A stretch of DNA of 64,000 nucleotides from JAIBJN01 sp963784175 (GCA_963784175.1 CAWAQJ010000014.1:372001-436000); one strand, 5' to 3'; counted from the first letter of the stretch, positions 1-10,840 are shown. Translations and numbers: made by a program. Notes: a model not told the origin generated them from the letters alone.

Positions 1-526
1 GCCTCCCGGCCGCCCGCAACGTGTCGTGCACGCCGGTCAGCATCCGGCGCAGAGCCCGCGTCCCGTAGGTGGCGAGCAGCCCCAGGCGCTCCTGGTCGCC
101 GTCCGCGCAGAACTCCGTGAGAGCCGCCTCGAACGCCTCCCTCTGGAGCACGCGCGACTGTGCCTCGTCGAGGACGCGGAAGCGAGGGTCGATCCCGGCC
201 GCGAAGGGATGGGCCTTGAGGAGCCGGAAGCAGAAACCGTGGATCGTCGAGATCCACGCGGCGTCGAGATCGCGGGCGAGCTCGGCGCGACCGGCTTCGA
301 CGAGCCGAGCGCGGATGCGGTCCCGCAGCTCGCCGGCGGCGCGCTCCGTGTAGGTGATGACGAGGAGCGAGTCGACGTCGAGCCCGCGCTCGCAGACGGC
401 CTTGGCGAAGCGCTCGACCAGAACGGTCGTCTTGCCCGTCCCCGCGCCCGCGGACACGAAGACGAGCCCGGGCGCCTCGATCGCGGCGACCTGCTCCGGA
501 TTGGGCGCGCCCACGGCCGTGCTCAT
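1..526 (-). CDS. UvrD/AddA-type helicase, N-terminal part (gene runs off the window)
   Basis: ATP-dependent DNA helicase subunit expected to work in double-strand-break processing. The visible 175 residues hold a Walker A motif (AGAGTGKT, about residues 26-33), the segment YTERAAGELRDRI and the motif Ia-like STIHGFCFRLLKAHPF, all typical of the AddA/RecB/AdnB branch of superfamily 1A. The ATG at 524-526 overlaps the TGA of the upstream nuclease gene (ATGA), so the two are translationally coupled. Whether this subunit also has a C-terminal nuclease cannot be seen because the 3' end lies outside the window. A generic UvrD/PcrA is less likely given the partner. Confidence 0.85.
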   Translation of the reverse strand, partial: MSTAVGAPNPEQVAAIEAPGLVFVSAGAGTGKTTVLVERFAKAVCERGLDVDSLLVITYTERAAGELRDRIRARLVEAGRAELARDLDAAWISTIHGFCFRLLKAHPFAAGIDPRFRVLDEAQSRVLQREAFEAALTEFCADGDQERLGLLATYGTRALRRMLTGVHDTLRAAGR

Positions 527-3450
527 TGCCTCTTTATCCGGCACATCGGGGCAAGGTCGCACCAGGTGGGACACCCGGCATCGCCGTGCGGGTCGTGGCG
601 CACGTCGCCGCCGCGGATGCGGCCCACGAACCCCCGTGCGTGCTCCGTCGCCCGGTCGATCTGGGCCCAGAAGTCGTCCTCGTCGCGGTAGTCGTTCTTC
701 TGGAAGCCGGGGATGCCATCGTCGCGCGCGGTTGCCCGCAGCAGCCCGCGCGCGTCCCGGTCGCCCGCCAGCGCCCGGTAGAGGCCGCCGAGCGGCTCGA
801 TCCCGACGAGGTCACGGAGGACGAGCATGTAGAGCGGGATCTGGAGCTTGAGCTCCGAGTCGATCTTCGCCGCCGAGAAGACCGTCTTCCCCGATTTGTA
901 GTCCCACACGATCCCGCGGGCGCTGAACGGGTCGAGGTCGATCCGGTCGATCTTCCCCGAGATCGCGAAGCCGCCCAGCTCGAGACCGCGCTGGAGCTCG
1001 GGCGACGAGCGCTCCGTCCCGAACGAGACCTCGAAGCGCCGCGGGACGAGCGGGATCTCCGTCTCCGCCTCGTCGCGGACAAAGAGCTCGAGGTCGCGCC
1101 AAAGCTGGCCTTGCAGCTCGCGGCGTTCGAGGTCCGTGAGCTCCTGGCGGATGCCCGCGAGGGCCTCGTCGAAGCAGCTGCGGAGAAAACGGACGGCGTC
1201 CTCGATCCGCGCGGGATCAACGCGCTCGACCCCGAGCTCCTTCGGCAGCCCGGCGTAGAAGCGGTGCAGCGTCGTGTGGGCGATCGAGCCGCGCAGCTTC
1301 GCGTCGACCTCGGCGTCGATCGACCGCGGGGAGATGACGCGCTCGATGAACCAGATCGAGGAGCAGGTCGCGAACGCCTCCAGCTCGGTCACGTTGAACG
1401 TCATGCGCTTGGCCAGGTCGGCCAGGACGGCCGGGTTCGAAAGCTCGGTCGGCCGGTCGAACGCGCTCCGCGCCCGCTGGAAGCGCCGCTCCCAGCCGTT
1501 GGCGAGCGCAAGCGCTTCGGCGCCGGAGGCATCCTCCGCAGACAGCGCCGCGAGCGAGCGCAGGCGCTCCCGCTCGGTCGGCGCGTCCTCCAGCGGCCAC
1601 GTGAGAGCCGAGAGCGCGCGACGTCTCGTCCAGCGTATGACGTCTGACGGGTCGAAGAGCCCGCGCACCTCGTGCCAGAACGGGCTCGCCTGTCGCGGCG
1701 CCCCGTCGTCCGTCGCCGCCTCGCGCACGAGCGTCAGGCGCCGTGACGGGCGCGTGCACGCCGCATAGAAGAGGAACCGCTCCCTGGCTACGGTGTCGGG
1801 CCGGACCAGGCGCGACCGCGTCCGCTCGTCGAGGTCGCGCCGCGCGTCGTCGTCGAGGAACGGCGACGCGATCGCGCGCCGGGGCAGGTTCCCTTCCTCG
1901 AGGCCGAGCACGAACATCGCCTCGAAGCGGCGCGTGCGGGCGCGCAGGAGGTCGATGACCGCCACCCGGCCCGGCTCGGCGGCCCCGGCGAGGCGGACCG
2001 GGACACGCTCGAGCGCAGCGAGGACCTCCTCGCGCGCGAGCGTGCCGGCGAGGTCGCGCCAGCCGTCGAGCTCCTTGAGCAGGCGCAGAACCTGCTCGAA
2101 GGCGCGGAGGTCGACCCGCGAGGACTCGGTCGCGGGCGGGGACTCGAGCCCGTAGGCGCCCCGCAGCATCCCCGTCGCCAGCACGCGGACCGCGTCCGTC
2201 GGCGTGGGCGCGGCGCGGACGTCGTCGATGAGGGGGAGCGGCTGGCCGCGAAACCGCACGGTCCGCTCCTCGATGTCGGTGCGGACCCCGTTGCCGCGCA
2301 GGCGTCCCTCCAGGTAGTCCGCATGCGCGCGCGGCAGGCCGGAATAGGGCGAGCGGAGGAAGCCGAAGAGGTCGCGCCGCCCCTCTCCCTGCCAGAGAAA
2401 GCGAAGCGCGGAGAGGAGCGCGTGGCCGAACGGAATCTGCCCGAGACGGACGCGCCCCTCGAAGGCGTAGGGAACACCTGCCGTGGAGAGCGCCGTCTCG
2501 AGGGGCGCACGCAGGCGGTCGAGTGACGGGGAGACGATCCCGATCTCCTCCGGCGCCGTGCCGTCGCGCACGAGTCGGAGCACCTCGTCGGCGACGAGCT
2601 CCAGCGTGGCGCGCGACCCTGCCGCCTCGAGGAAGCGCACGGCGCCTTCGAGCGGCGGAGGATCGGCCTTCTCCCCCTCGGTGAAGAGCGTCCGCTCGAG
2701 GTGGGCGAGCGCCGGGTGGGCGAACTCGGCATACGCGGGCGGAAGCTCTTCCACGCGCCCGTCGGCCAGCCCGGCAAGGTCGGACGCCGTGCGCGCGAGC
2801 GAGGCGAACGCGGGACGGGCGGGCTCGTACGGGAGCGAGACGGACACGTCCGCGCGGCCCGCGAGCGCTTGGACGAGGGCCCACTGGGCACCGGTCAGGT
2901 CCTCGAAGCCGTAGGCGAGCACGGGGCGACCCTCCCAGGCCGAGAGCTCGCTCTCGACGCGCTCGACGGCGTACCGGCGCTCGAGGTCGCGGTCGGAAAG
3001 CTCCAGCCTCGCGAGCTCTTCGCGGTAGGCCCGGTACAGCGGCGCCAGCTCGCCGGCCGCCTCGTCCGGGTCGACCAGCCCCGATTCGAGCTCGGAGATG
3101 GCCGACAGCAGCGCCTCACCGAAACCCGCGAAGCGGGCCGAGGGCCCGAGGCCGTTCAGGCTCACGCCCGCGAGAGCGCGCCGAACGACCAGCGTCCTCT
3201 GCGCCTCGGTGACGACAGGCGGACGGCGGCCGTCACCGCGCGCGACGAGGTCGAAGAGGTCGTCGAACGTGCCGATCGTCCCGCCGAGCAGCGCCGGCCG
3301 GCGCGCGAGCAGGTCCCGCTCGACGCGGTCGACCTCCGCCCGGTTCGGGACGACGAGGAACGGCTCGCGCTCGAGGTTCTCGAGATATCGATCGAGGAGC
3401 CGCGCGACCTTCCCCGCATTCGCCGGGCCAACCAGCAGCGAGAGCGGCAC
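523..3450 (-). CDS. AddB/RexB-like helicase-nuclease subunit with PD-(D/E)XK domain
   Basis: About 975 residues. The N-terminus carries a nucleotide-binding-like loop (VGPANAGK) of the inactivated-helicase type seen in AddB. The C-terminus has a RecB-family nuclease core: KIDRIDLD near residue 833 and WDYKSGK near 850. A cysteine in ATCSSIW (about 700) and three C-terminal cysteines in a Cx3Cx5C arrangement (about 960-972) match the iron-sulfur staple of AddB nucleases. It heads a coupled pair with the helicase below it. The start is the GTG at 3450; a TTG at 3453 is possible and neither has a clear ribosome site. Role: end resection for homologous recombination, inferred from family and pairing. 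Confidence 0.85.
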   Translation of the reverse strand: MPLSLLVGPANAGKVARLLDRYLENLEREPFLVVPNRAEVDRVERDLLARRPALLGGTIGTFDDLFDLVARGDGRRPPVVTEAQRTLVVRRALAGVSLNGLGPSARFAGFGEALLSAISELESGLVDPDEAAGELAPLYRAYREELARLELSDRDLERRYAVERVESELSAWEGRPVLAYGFEDLTGAQWALVQALAGRADVSVSLPYEPARPAFASLARTASDLAGLADGRVEELPPAYAEFAHPALAHLERTLFTEGEKADPPPLEGAVRFLEAAGSRATLELVADEVLRLVRDGTAPEEIGIVSPSLDRLRAPLETALSTAGVPYAFEGRVRLGQIPFGHALLSALRFLWQGEGRRDLFGFLRSPYSGLPRAHADYLEGRLRGNGVRTDIEERTVRFRGQPLPLIDDVRAAPTPTDAVRVLATGMLRGAYGLESPPATESSRVDLRAFEQVLRLLKELDGWRDLAGTLAREEVLAALERVPVRLAGAAEPGRVAVIDLLRARTRRFEAMFVLGLEEGNLPRRAIASPFLDDDARRDLDERTRSRLVRPDTVARERFLFYAACTRPSRRLTLVREAATDDGAPRQASPFWHEVRGLFDPSDVIRWTRRRALSALTWPLEDAPTERERLRSLAALSAEDASGAEALALANGWERRFQRARSAFDRPTELSNPAVLADLAKRMTFNVTELEAFATCSSIWFIERVISPRSIDAEVDAKLRGSIAHTTLHRFYAGLPKELGVERVDPARIEDAVRFLRSCFDEALAGIRQELTDLERRELQGQLWRDLELFVRDEAETEIPLVPRRFEVSFGTERSSPELQRGLELGGFAISGKIDRIDLDPFSARGIVWDYKSGKTVFSAAKIDSELKLQIPLYMLVLRDLVGIEPLGGLYRALAGDRDARGLLRATARDDGIPGFQKNDYRDEDDFWAQIDRATEHARGFVGRIRGGDVRHDPHGDAGCPTWCDLAPMCRIKRQ

Positions 3451-3463
3451 CAACCCATCTTAC

Positions 3464-3502
3464 CCGCCGCTCCGGAGGCCCCCTCGTCCCCCGGAGCGGC
3501 GG
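3464..3502 (-). terminator. Strong hairpin between the zinc-ribbon gene and addB-like gene
   Basis: A perfect 12 bp inverted repeat, CCGCCGCTCCGG at 3464-3475 and CCGGAGCGGCGG at 3491-3502, with a 15 nt loop. It lies just after the stop of the zinc-ribbon gene and just before the nuclease gene, so it probably ends the zinc-ribbon transcript. There is no U-run, so it could also be an attenuator or transcript-stabilising stem. Confidence 0.6.
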
Positions 3503-3513
3503 TCGAAAACGCT

Positions 3514-3708
3514 CTAAACCACGGACTTCGGCCGGCGCCCGCGGCGCGCGGCAGCCCGTCCGGGCATCTTCCCCGCGCAGTCGTCACAGAGGTCGGCAGC
3601 CTTCGCGCCCCGGCGCGCATCGGTGTAGGTGATGCGCATCCCAGCGCCCTTTCCCTCACCGACTTCGGTATTACAATTGTCACAAACCAGGATGGTCTTT
3701 CGAGCCAC
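3514..3708 (-). CDS. Small zinc-ribbon protein, function unknown
   Basis: 64 residues beginning at a GTG (3706-3708) preceded by a good ribosome site (GGGAGGAAC). Two CxxC pairs (CDNC about residues 9-12, CDDC about 41-44) flank a basic stretch, predicting one bound zinc. The tail (ARRGRRPKS) is strongly basic and resembles an AT-hook-like nucleic-acid contact. Small proteins of this shape are seen in actinobacteria, but I do not know a tested function. It stands alone: a hairpin separates it from the gene downstream and about 60 nt separate it from the gene upstream. Confidence 0.75.
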   Translation of the reverse strand: MARKTILVCDNCNTEVGEGKGAGMRITYTDARRGAKAADLCDDCAGKMPGRAAARRGRRPKSVV

Positions 3709-3766
3709 GTTGTTCCTCCCTATTCGGGTGGCTGGGGAGCATGACGATACAGAAATTGGGCGCGAA

Positions 3767-4945
3767 CTAGCGGGAGGTAATGTGCGCGTCCGAGAATGCG
3801 CCCATCTCGTGGCGTGTGCCGGAAACGTCGTTGCCCTCGACCTCGGTGTGCGCGAAGTAATGGGACACGATCCCATAGCCCTCGCGCATGCTGTCCGAGG
3901 AGTCGTGATCGCGGCGAATGCCCGAGATCGAATTTTCCCGAATATCACACATCGAGTAGTCACTGCAGAGGATGCCGATCCCGACGGCGTCCTCGACCGT
4001 GTTCCCTTCCACCGTGGCCATGGCCATTTCGGTCACGGTGATTCCCCGCAAGGTTGTCCGGCGCACATGGTTGTCGACAGCCATGGCATGAACCGAGTCG
4101 AGGAAGATCCCTTCCTGCCCGCCGGTCAGCAGACAGTTCTCGACCATGCTCGGCTCGAGGTCGGCCGTGAACGAGATGTCGATTCCCTGGCCGAACTCGT
4201 TCCCGGCCATCGAGATCGAGCAGTCGCGGATCGTCACCTCGCTCCGGCGGACGTTGATGCCGTCGAGATGTGCGCCGAGGATGCTCACCCGTTCGATGAG
4301 GACGTTCTCCGCCAGATCGACCTGGATTCCGTGGTCGCCTCCGATCACCGTTACGTTGCGGATCGTCACGTCGTCTGCCTTGACGATGATCCCGCCGCGA
4401 ACGACGGCGCCCGGCTCGCCGATCAGCTGCTGCGAGTGGTCGAGGACGAGCGGCCCCTGGTGGACGCCCGCGGAAAGATGGACGACGGGCGGTTGGGTCG
4501 CCCAGGCAACACCGCCCGCCGCTGCAAGCACGACGAGCGCGGTCGCTGCCGCGCCGGGGCCGACCCGGCCAAGCTCACCGCCGTCCTCGCCGTAGGAGAG
4601 TCGCGCGAGCGGGAAGACCGCGTGGCCGAGAGCCTGGGCCAGGAGCCAGGAGCCGACGAAGAAGCCGAGCGCACCGGCGAGCGGAGCTTCGACTTGCAGG
4701 AGCCGGGCGAGGCCCATGACCAGTCCGAGCTCGAGCAGCCCGAGTGGGAGGGCCGCCCAGCCGGGCTGGTAGGGGACGAGCCGGTGGTAGGCCGCGTCGA
4801 GCGCGAGCCCGACACCGAGCATCAGGCCGGCGAGCTGCACCGGCCACCAGGCCTGCAGCGCCAGGCCGAGCACGCAGGCGATGAGGAGCGGCGCGAGCGC
4901 TGCCGCGATCCGGGACTCGAGGCGGCCTCTCAGCGTGTACGCCAC
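3767..4945 (-). CDS. Membrane protein with right-handed parallel beta-helix domain
   Basis: 392 residues from a GTG at 4943-4945 with a ribosome site (AAAGGTGAAC). Residues about 10-165 form four or five membrane helices; the remainder is a run of short repeats (patterns such as VLIERVSILG, VTIRDCSISM, MVENCLLTGG) typical of NosD/pectate-lyase-like beta-helices, predicted to lie outside the membrane. Such folds often bind or cut polysaccharides, but no catalytic residues can be assigned. It overlaps the flavoprotein gene by 16 nt and is the last gene of the sugar ABC transporter operon, which hints at a carbohydrate-related role. Confidence 0.8.
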   Translation of the reverse strand: MAYTLRGRLESRIAAALAPLLIACVLGLALQAWWPVQLAGLMLGVGLALDAAYHRLVPYQPGWAALPLGLLELGLVMGLARLLQVEAPLAGALGFFVGSWLLAQALGHAVFPLARLSYGEDGGELGRVGPGAAATALVVLAAAGGVAWATQPPVVHLSAGVHQGPLVLDHSQQLIGEPGAVVRGGIIVKADDVTIRNVTVIGGDHGIQVDLAENVLIERVSILGAHLDGINVRRSEVTIRDCSISMAGNEFGQGIDISFTADLEPSMVENCLLTGGQEGIFLDSVHAMAVDNHVRRTTLRGITVTEMAMATVEGNTVEDAVGIGILCSDYSMCDIRENSISGIRRDHDSSDSMREGYGIVSHYFAHTEVEGNDVSGTRHEMGAFSDAHITSR

Positions 4946-6034
4946 GCGTTCACCTTTCGCGAGAAGCGGCGCGCAGCGTACTTGGCGCCCATCAGCGTGT
5001 CCGCCGCCGGGAAAGCCCACTGCGCGGGCACACCCGCCAGCGCCAGCGTGCGTTCCTCGTCGGTGAGCGACGGCACCGTCGAGTCGGGCGCGAGGACGAT
5101 CCAGTCGCCGGCCGTCTCGAGCGCGTGCTCGGCGACGAGCCGGGCGAGGAGCGGGTCGTGGCGGAACCCCCGCTTGAAGCCGGTCGCGCACACCACCTGC
5201 GGCGCGCCGTTCAGGTCGGCGGAAACGTGGAAGCGGCCTGCGCGACGGGCGGCCTCGACGGGCTCGTCCCAGCTGCGGCCCGCCGGATAGGAGGGCGCCC
5301 CGAACCGCTCCAGGACGGCGACCCGCTCGGCCGCAGGCGTCCGCTGGAAGCCGGCGAGACCGCGCCGGCTGAAGAGCACGCGCGGGAGATTCAACGGCCG
5401 CCGCTCGGGGTCCCGCCGCCGCACCGAGACGACCGAGGCTCCCGCCTCGAGCGCGTTCAGCCATTCCGTCGCGGCGGCCATGCCCGCGCCGACGATCTCC
5501 ACGGTGTCGGCGAACTCGTGCGGCTCGTAGGCATGCACCGCGCGCGGGTCGCCCTCGACACCGTCGGGCCACGCGAGGCCGGGATGCCCAGGGGCGAGCA
5601 GCACGTGCGCGAAGACGCCGTGTCCGTCGATGTCGAAGCCGCCGTCCACCGCGCGGACCCGCTCGACGCGGGCGGCGTGGAAGCTTTCGTCCCAGCCGGT
5701 CGCTGACACGCAGCTCGTCGACGTGCGCGAGGAACTCGTCCACGGTCGGGTGGTAGCGGTCGAAGAGGCTCTCAACGAGCGGCGCCGGGCTCCGGCGGCG
5801 GACCGCCGCGCGGACGGCGAGGCCCGGGAACGAGCTGGGGGCGCAGTGCCCGTCGCTCTCGGAGCGCATCCGCCGCTGCCGGATCGCCGCCGAGCGGACG
5901 CGCCACACGGCCGCCGGGTCCGGGTCCGTCCCGAACACGGCGATTTCGGCCGGCTCGAGCCCCCCTTTCCGGAGGGTCGCATGGGCACACAAGCCGGCGA
6001 GGCCGCCTCCGACGATCGCGCACGTTCCAGACAC
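4930..6034 (-). CDS. FAD/NAD(P)-binding flavoprotein, interrupted by an apparent frameshift
   Basis: The N-terminus has a dinucleotide-binding loop (AIVGGGLAGLCAH) and continues in one frame through VDEFLAHVDELRVSDRL; the rest (DESFHAARVERVRA, then a second nucleotide-binding loop VEIVGAGMAAATEW and ATGFKRGF) is in another frame. Removing one base from the CCC at 5691-5693 joins the two halves into a monooxygenase-like protein of about 367 residues. The GTG at 6032-6034 starts 3 nt after the permease stop, so it belongs to the transporter operon. Substrate unknown. The indel may be a sequencing error or a real inactivation. Confidence 0.7.
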
Positions 6035-6036
6035 GA

Positions 6037-6924
6037 TTACTTGACGGACCCTGCCAGCAGGCCCTCGACGAAGTAGCGCTGGAAGGCGAAGAAGACGGCG
6101 AGCGGGATCACGAGGGAGACGAACGTGGCCGGGGCGATGATCTCGATGTTCGCGCCGAACTGGGCCAGCTGGCGGTAGATCGCCACGGTCAGCGGCTGCG
6201 TGTCGCGGCCGAAGACGAGGGCGACGAGCAGGTCGTTCCACGTCCAGAGGAACTGGAAGATGGCGAGCGACGCGATCGCGGGCAGGCCGAGCGGCAGGAT
6301 CAGGCGCAGGAAGATACGGATCTCCGAGGCGCCGTCGATGCGCGCCGCTTCGAGCAGATCCTTGGGGATCCCGATGAAGAAGTTCCGCAGGAGGAAGATC
6401 GCGAACGGGAGGCCGAAGGCCGTGTGGAAGAGGATCAGCGCCCAGATCGTGTCGTTGATGTGCACCGTCTCGTAGATGCGGAACATCGGGATGAGCGCCA
6501 TCTGCAGCGGCACGACGAGCAGGGCGATGACGACGATGAAGAGCCAGTCGCGGCCCGGGAACTCGAGCCAGGCGAATGCGTACCCGGCGAGCGCCCCGAT
6601 GACGATCGGGAGCAGCGTGCCACCGATCGCGATCCAGATCGTCGTCACGAGCGACGACATGATCGTCTCGTTGTGGAAGATCGCCGAGTAGTTCTCGAGC
6701 GTGAACTTGCTCGGCTCCGAGAAGATCTGCCACCACCCGCCCTCGAGGTAGTCCTCCGCCGAGAGGAGCGACGTCAGGAAGAGCCCGATCGTCGGGACGA
6801 GCCAGAGCAGGCCGACGATGATCAGCAGGATGTGCACGGGCGTGCTCGCGAGGAAGCGCCCGAAACGCCCCTTCGAGGCTTTGCTCTCGACCGGCGCCCG
6901 CTCTACAGCCTCGACCGTGGCCAT
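6037..6924 (-). CDS. Sugar ABC transporter permease, MalG-like
   Basis: 295 residues with six predicted membrane helices. The cytoplasmic coupling motif EAARIDGASEIRIFLRLILP (EAA loop) contacts the ATPase. It forms the inner-membrane channel together with the MalF-like partner. The ATG at 6922-6924 shares its A with the TGA of the partner (TGATG). The position after the other permease is the usual CUT1-family order (ATPase, binding protein, F, G). The sugar cannot be told from sequence. Confidence 0.93.
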   Translation of the reverse strand: MATVEAVERAPVESKASKGRFGRFLASTPVHILLIIVGLLWLVPTIGLFLTSLLSAEDYLEGGWWQIFSEPSKFTLENYSAIFHNETIMSSLVTTIWIAIGGTLLPIVIGALAGYAFAWLEFPGRDWLFIVVIALLVVPLQMALIPMFRIYETVHINDTIWALILFHTAFGLPFAIFLLRNFFIGIPKDLLEAARIDGASEIRIFLRLILPLGLPAIASLAIFQFLWTWNDLLVALVFGRDTQPLTVAIYRQLAQFGANIEIIAPATFVSLVIPLAVFFAFQRYFVEGLLAGSVK

Positions 6925-8264
6925 CAGACCTCCCTCCTGAAGCGGCGGACGTTGAGGAGCAGCACCGGGATGACGAGCACGAAGATGAAGACGGCGATCG
7001 CCGACCCGACACCCAGGTTGCTCGTGCCGCCGAACGCCGTGCGCCACATGGCGAGCGCGAGCACGTTGGCGTCGTCCTGCACCGAGCCGGGGGCGACGGA
7101 GATGACGATGTCGAAGACCTTGAGGACGTTGATCAGCATCGTGATGAAGACGACCGTGAGAACCGGCATGAGGAGCGGGGCCGTCACGCGCCGGAACACC
7201 TGCCACTCGGTCGCGCCGTCCGTGCGCGCGGCCTCCAAGACGTCCCGCGGGATGGCGGCCAGCCCCGCCGCGATCACGACCATCGAGAAGCCGGCCCAGA
7301 TCCAGATGTAGGCGATGATGATCGAGGGGGTGATGAGTCGCGGGCCAAGCCAGGCGACACCGGCGAACGGCTCCGCGAACGTCTCCGCGTTGATCGCCAC
7401 CTCGAACTGGCCTTCGCCGACGTCCTCGAAGGCGAACGTGCCGTCGGCCTCGGTCGTCGTCAACGCGACCTCGCCGCCGTCGGCGTGTCTCAGCTCGACC
7501 GTCACGCCGGGGAGACCGACCTCCTCGGGCTCCACCTCGCCGGGCGTGCCGCCACCCGGCTTGAAGTCTCTCCAGACGACGCCGTTGATCCCGCCCGAAA
7601 GCGGTTCCGGCACGACCGCCTGGACGGCGTCGTCGGGTACCTCGTCGGCCGAGATCCGGGTGAGCCCGAGTGAGGCCACGCCACCGGCCTCGACGGGCTC
7701 GGCCAGCTCGATCCCCCCTTCCGCATCGCCCACCAGCGCATCCGACGACGGCGCAGCGTCGGAGAGCACGCCCGGCGGGTTGATCGCATCCTTCACGGCC
7801 GCGATGCCGGCGTTGATCGCGCCCTGCTCCGGATCCTGCTGGTACATGATCCGCCAGGTGACGCCGGCGGCGAACGCCGAAATCGCCATCGGCATGAAGA
7901 CCGCGGTCTTGAACGCAACCGACCAGCCGACCCGCTCGGTCAGGACGGCAAAGATGAGCCCGATAGCGGTGACGAGCGCCGGGACGACGAGCACCCAGAT
8001 CGCGTTGTTCTTGACGGCCGTAAAGAGGACGTCGCTGGTGAAGAGCTGCTCGTAGTTGTCGAACCAGACGAACTCGTCACCGGACCGGCTGAAGAAGCTC
8101 CGCTTGAACGTGTTGACGGCCGGATAGACGATCCAGAGCCCGAGGAAGAGGATCGTCGGCGCAAGGAAGCCCGCGGCGATCGCGTAGCTTCGCCAGTCAC
8201 GACCTGGCCGGGCCGGCGGAGCCCCCTGTGCCGAGGGCTCCGCCGTGATGCTGGCACCGCTCAC
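6924..8264 (-). CDS. Sugar ABC transporter permease, MalF-like, with inserted Cna-like domain
   Basis: 446 residues, well above the usual ~300. Helices lie at about 27-50, 85-110, 117-138 and again from about 310 to the end; the EAA loop (EAARTDGATEWQVFRRV) is at about 344-360. Between about 150 and 305 there is an insertion: an acidic linker, then about 224-291 a small beta-sandwich with the signature GVVWRD...LPGVTVEL...TTTEADGTFAFEDV, as in Cna-B/SdrD-B or carboxypeptidase-regulatory domains. By topology the insert falls on the outer face of the membrane, where it could dock the binding protein or a polymer (inference). Confidence 0.9.
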   Translation of the reverse strand: MSGASITAEPSAQGAPPARPGRDWRSYAIAAGFLAPTILFLGLWIVYPAVNTFKRSFFSRSGDEFVWFDNYEQLFTSDVLFTAVKNNAIWVLVVPALVTAIGLIFAVLTERVGWSVAFKTAVFMPMAISAFAAGVTWRIMYQQDPEQGAINAGIAAVKDAINPPGVLSDAAPSSDALVGDAEGGIELAEPVEAGGVASLGLTRISADEVPDDAVQAVVPEPLSGGINGVVWRDFKPGGGTPGEVEPEEVGLPGVTVELRHADGGEVALTTTEADGTFAFEDVGEGQFEVAINAETFAEPFAGVAWLGPRLITPSIIIAYIWIWAGFSMVVIAAGLAAIPRDVLEAARTDGATEWQVFRRVTAPLLMPVLTVVFITMLINVLKVFDIVISVAPGSVQDDANVLALAMWRTAFGGTSNLGVGSAIAVFIFVLVIPVLLLNVRRFRREV

Positions 8265-8285
8265 GAGCGGGTCTCCTGGTGCCTC

Positions 8286-9625
8286 TTACTCTCCGTAGGC
8301 GGCCGCAGCCGCAGTCTCGAGCTGCTGGGCCGTCCCATCGATGTCGTCCGGATTCGCCACGAAGTCCTGGAAGATCTTCCAGAGGCCCTGGCCCTCCGTG
8401 CTGCCGAACTCGGACGGCTGCAAGTCGGACATGTCGAAGCGGAACTCTTCGGCCTCGGCAATCGCGGTCGCCGTCGTCTCCGTGATCGGATCCGGGTAGA
8501 CGCCCGAGTCGAGGTTCTGGTTCGCCGAGGAGAAGCCGCCCCGACCGGCCCAGATCTCGGCCGCTTCCGGGGTCGCCAGGTACTCGATGAACGCCTGCGA
8601 CGCGGGCGTGTCGTTGAACATGATCGCGAGGTCACCGCCGCCGACGACCGACGGTGGCGAGTCGTTGATGGACGGGAACGGGAAGACGTTGTAGCCCGTC
8701 TCGGGCTCGAGCGGCGACTCGACGACGCCCGGGACGAAGTCGCCCTCGAGCACCATCGCCGCCTTCGGCTCCTCGGCGAAGACGTTGCTCACCGAGGTCG
8801 GGAAGTCGGACTGCAGGGCGGCCTGGGTGCCGCCGGCGATGTTGTCCGCGTCGCCGACGATCTTGGCCATCTCCGTCAGCGCGTCCTTGACGGACTGATC
8901 CGTCCAGGGGATCTCATGGCGTGAGAGCTGGTCGTACATGTCCCCGCCGGCCGTGCGGAGGTAGATGTTCTCGAAGAGATCGGTGAGGGTCCAGCCCTCG
9001 GCGCCTCCGATCGAGTAGGCAGGCAGCCCGGAGGCCTTGATGGTCTCCGCGTTCGCGAGGAAGTCGTCCCAGTTGTCCGCAGCCTCGACGCCCGCGTCCT
9101 CGAAGGCCTGGACGTTGTACCAGACGGTCGACTTGTTGGCCGCCTTGAAAAGCAGCGCGTAGAGCTGCTCGTCGAACGTGCCGACCTGGATGACCGAGTC
9201 ACCGAAGTTCTCGGCGATCGTCTCCTGGGCGAAGTCGATCGGCTGGAGCACGCCTCGTTCGACGTAGCCCTGGATCAGGCCCGGCTGGGCCACGACCGCG
9301 ACGTCGGGCGGATTGCCGCCCTCGACCGCCGTGGACAGAACGGTCGGCAGCGCGTCGCCCGCGGAGTCGTAGCTGACGTCGACGTCCGGATACTGCTCCT
9401 CGAACCCGGCGATGACCTCCTCGAAGGACGCCTGCTCAGGTCCGGACCAGGTGCTGATGACCGACACCCCGCCGGAGACGTCGCTGGCTCCCTCGCCGCC
9501 GCCGGTGTCGGCGGCCGCTGTGTCCCCACCGGCGTCGTCGTCGTCGTCCCCGCCGCATCCGGCTGCGAACGCCGCGAGCATGAGCATGAGTACGAGCGCG
9601 AGGAGATGAAGGCGATGCTTCGCCA

Positions 9626-9626
<1 letters not shown>
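8286..9626 (-). CDS. Sugar-binding lipoprotein of ABC transporter (family 1)
   Basis: 446 residues. A lipoprotein signal peptide ends with a lipobox (LAAFAAGC, Cys about 24), followed by an acidic Gly/Asp linker to the membrane. The mature part matches family 1 solute-binding proteins: ISTWSGPEQASFEEVIAGFE near the start, then NPPDVAVV and TVWYNVQAFEDAG. It captures the substrate outside the cell and delivers it to the two permeases. The ATG shares its A with the TGA of the ATPase gene. The specificity is not evident, though an oligosaccharide or polyol is usual for CUT1 systems. Confidence 0.93.

Positions 9627-10840
<1,214 letters not shown>

Noticed and set aside
3767..7012. A single 1081-codon minus-strand frame
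   Set aside because: It chains a shadow of the permease, the first half of the flavoprotein, and the real beta-helix gene; it is not one protein.
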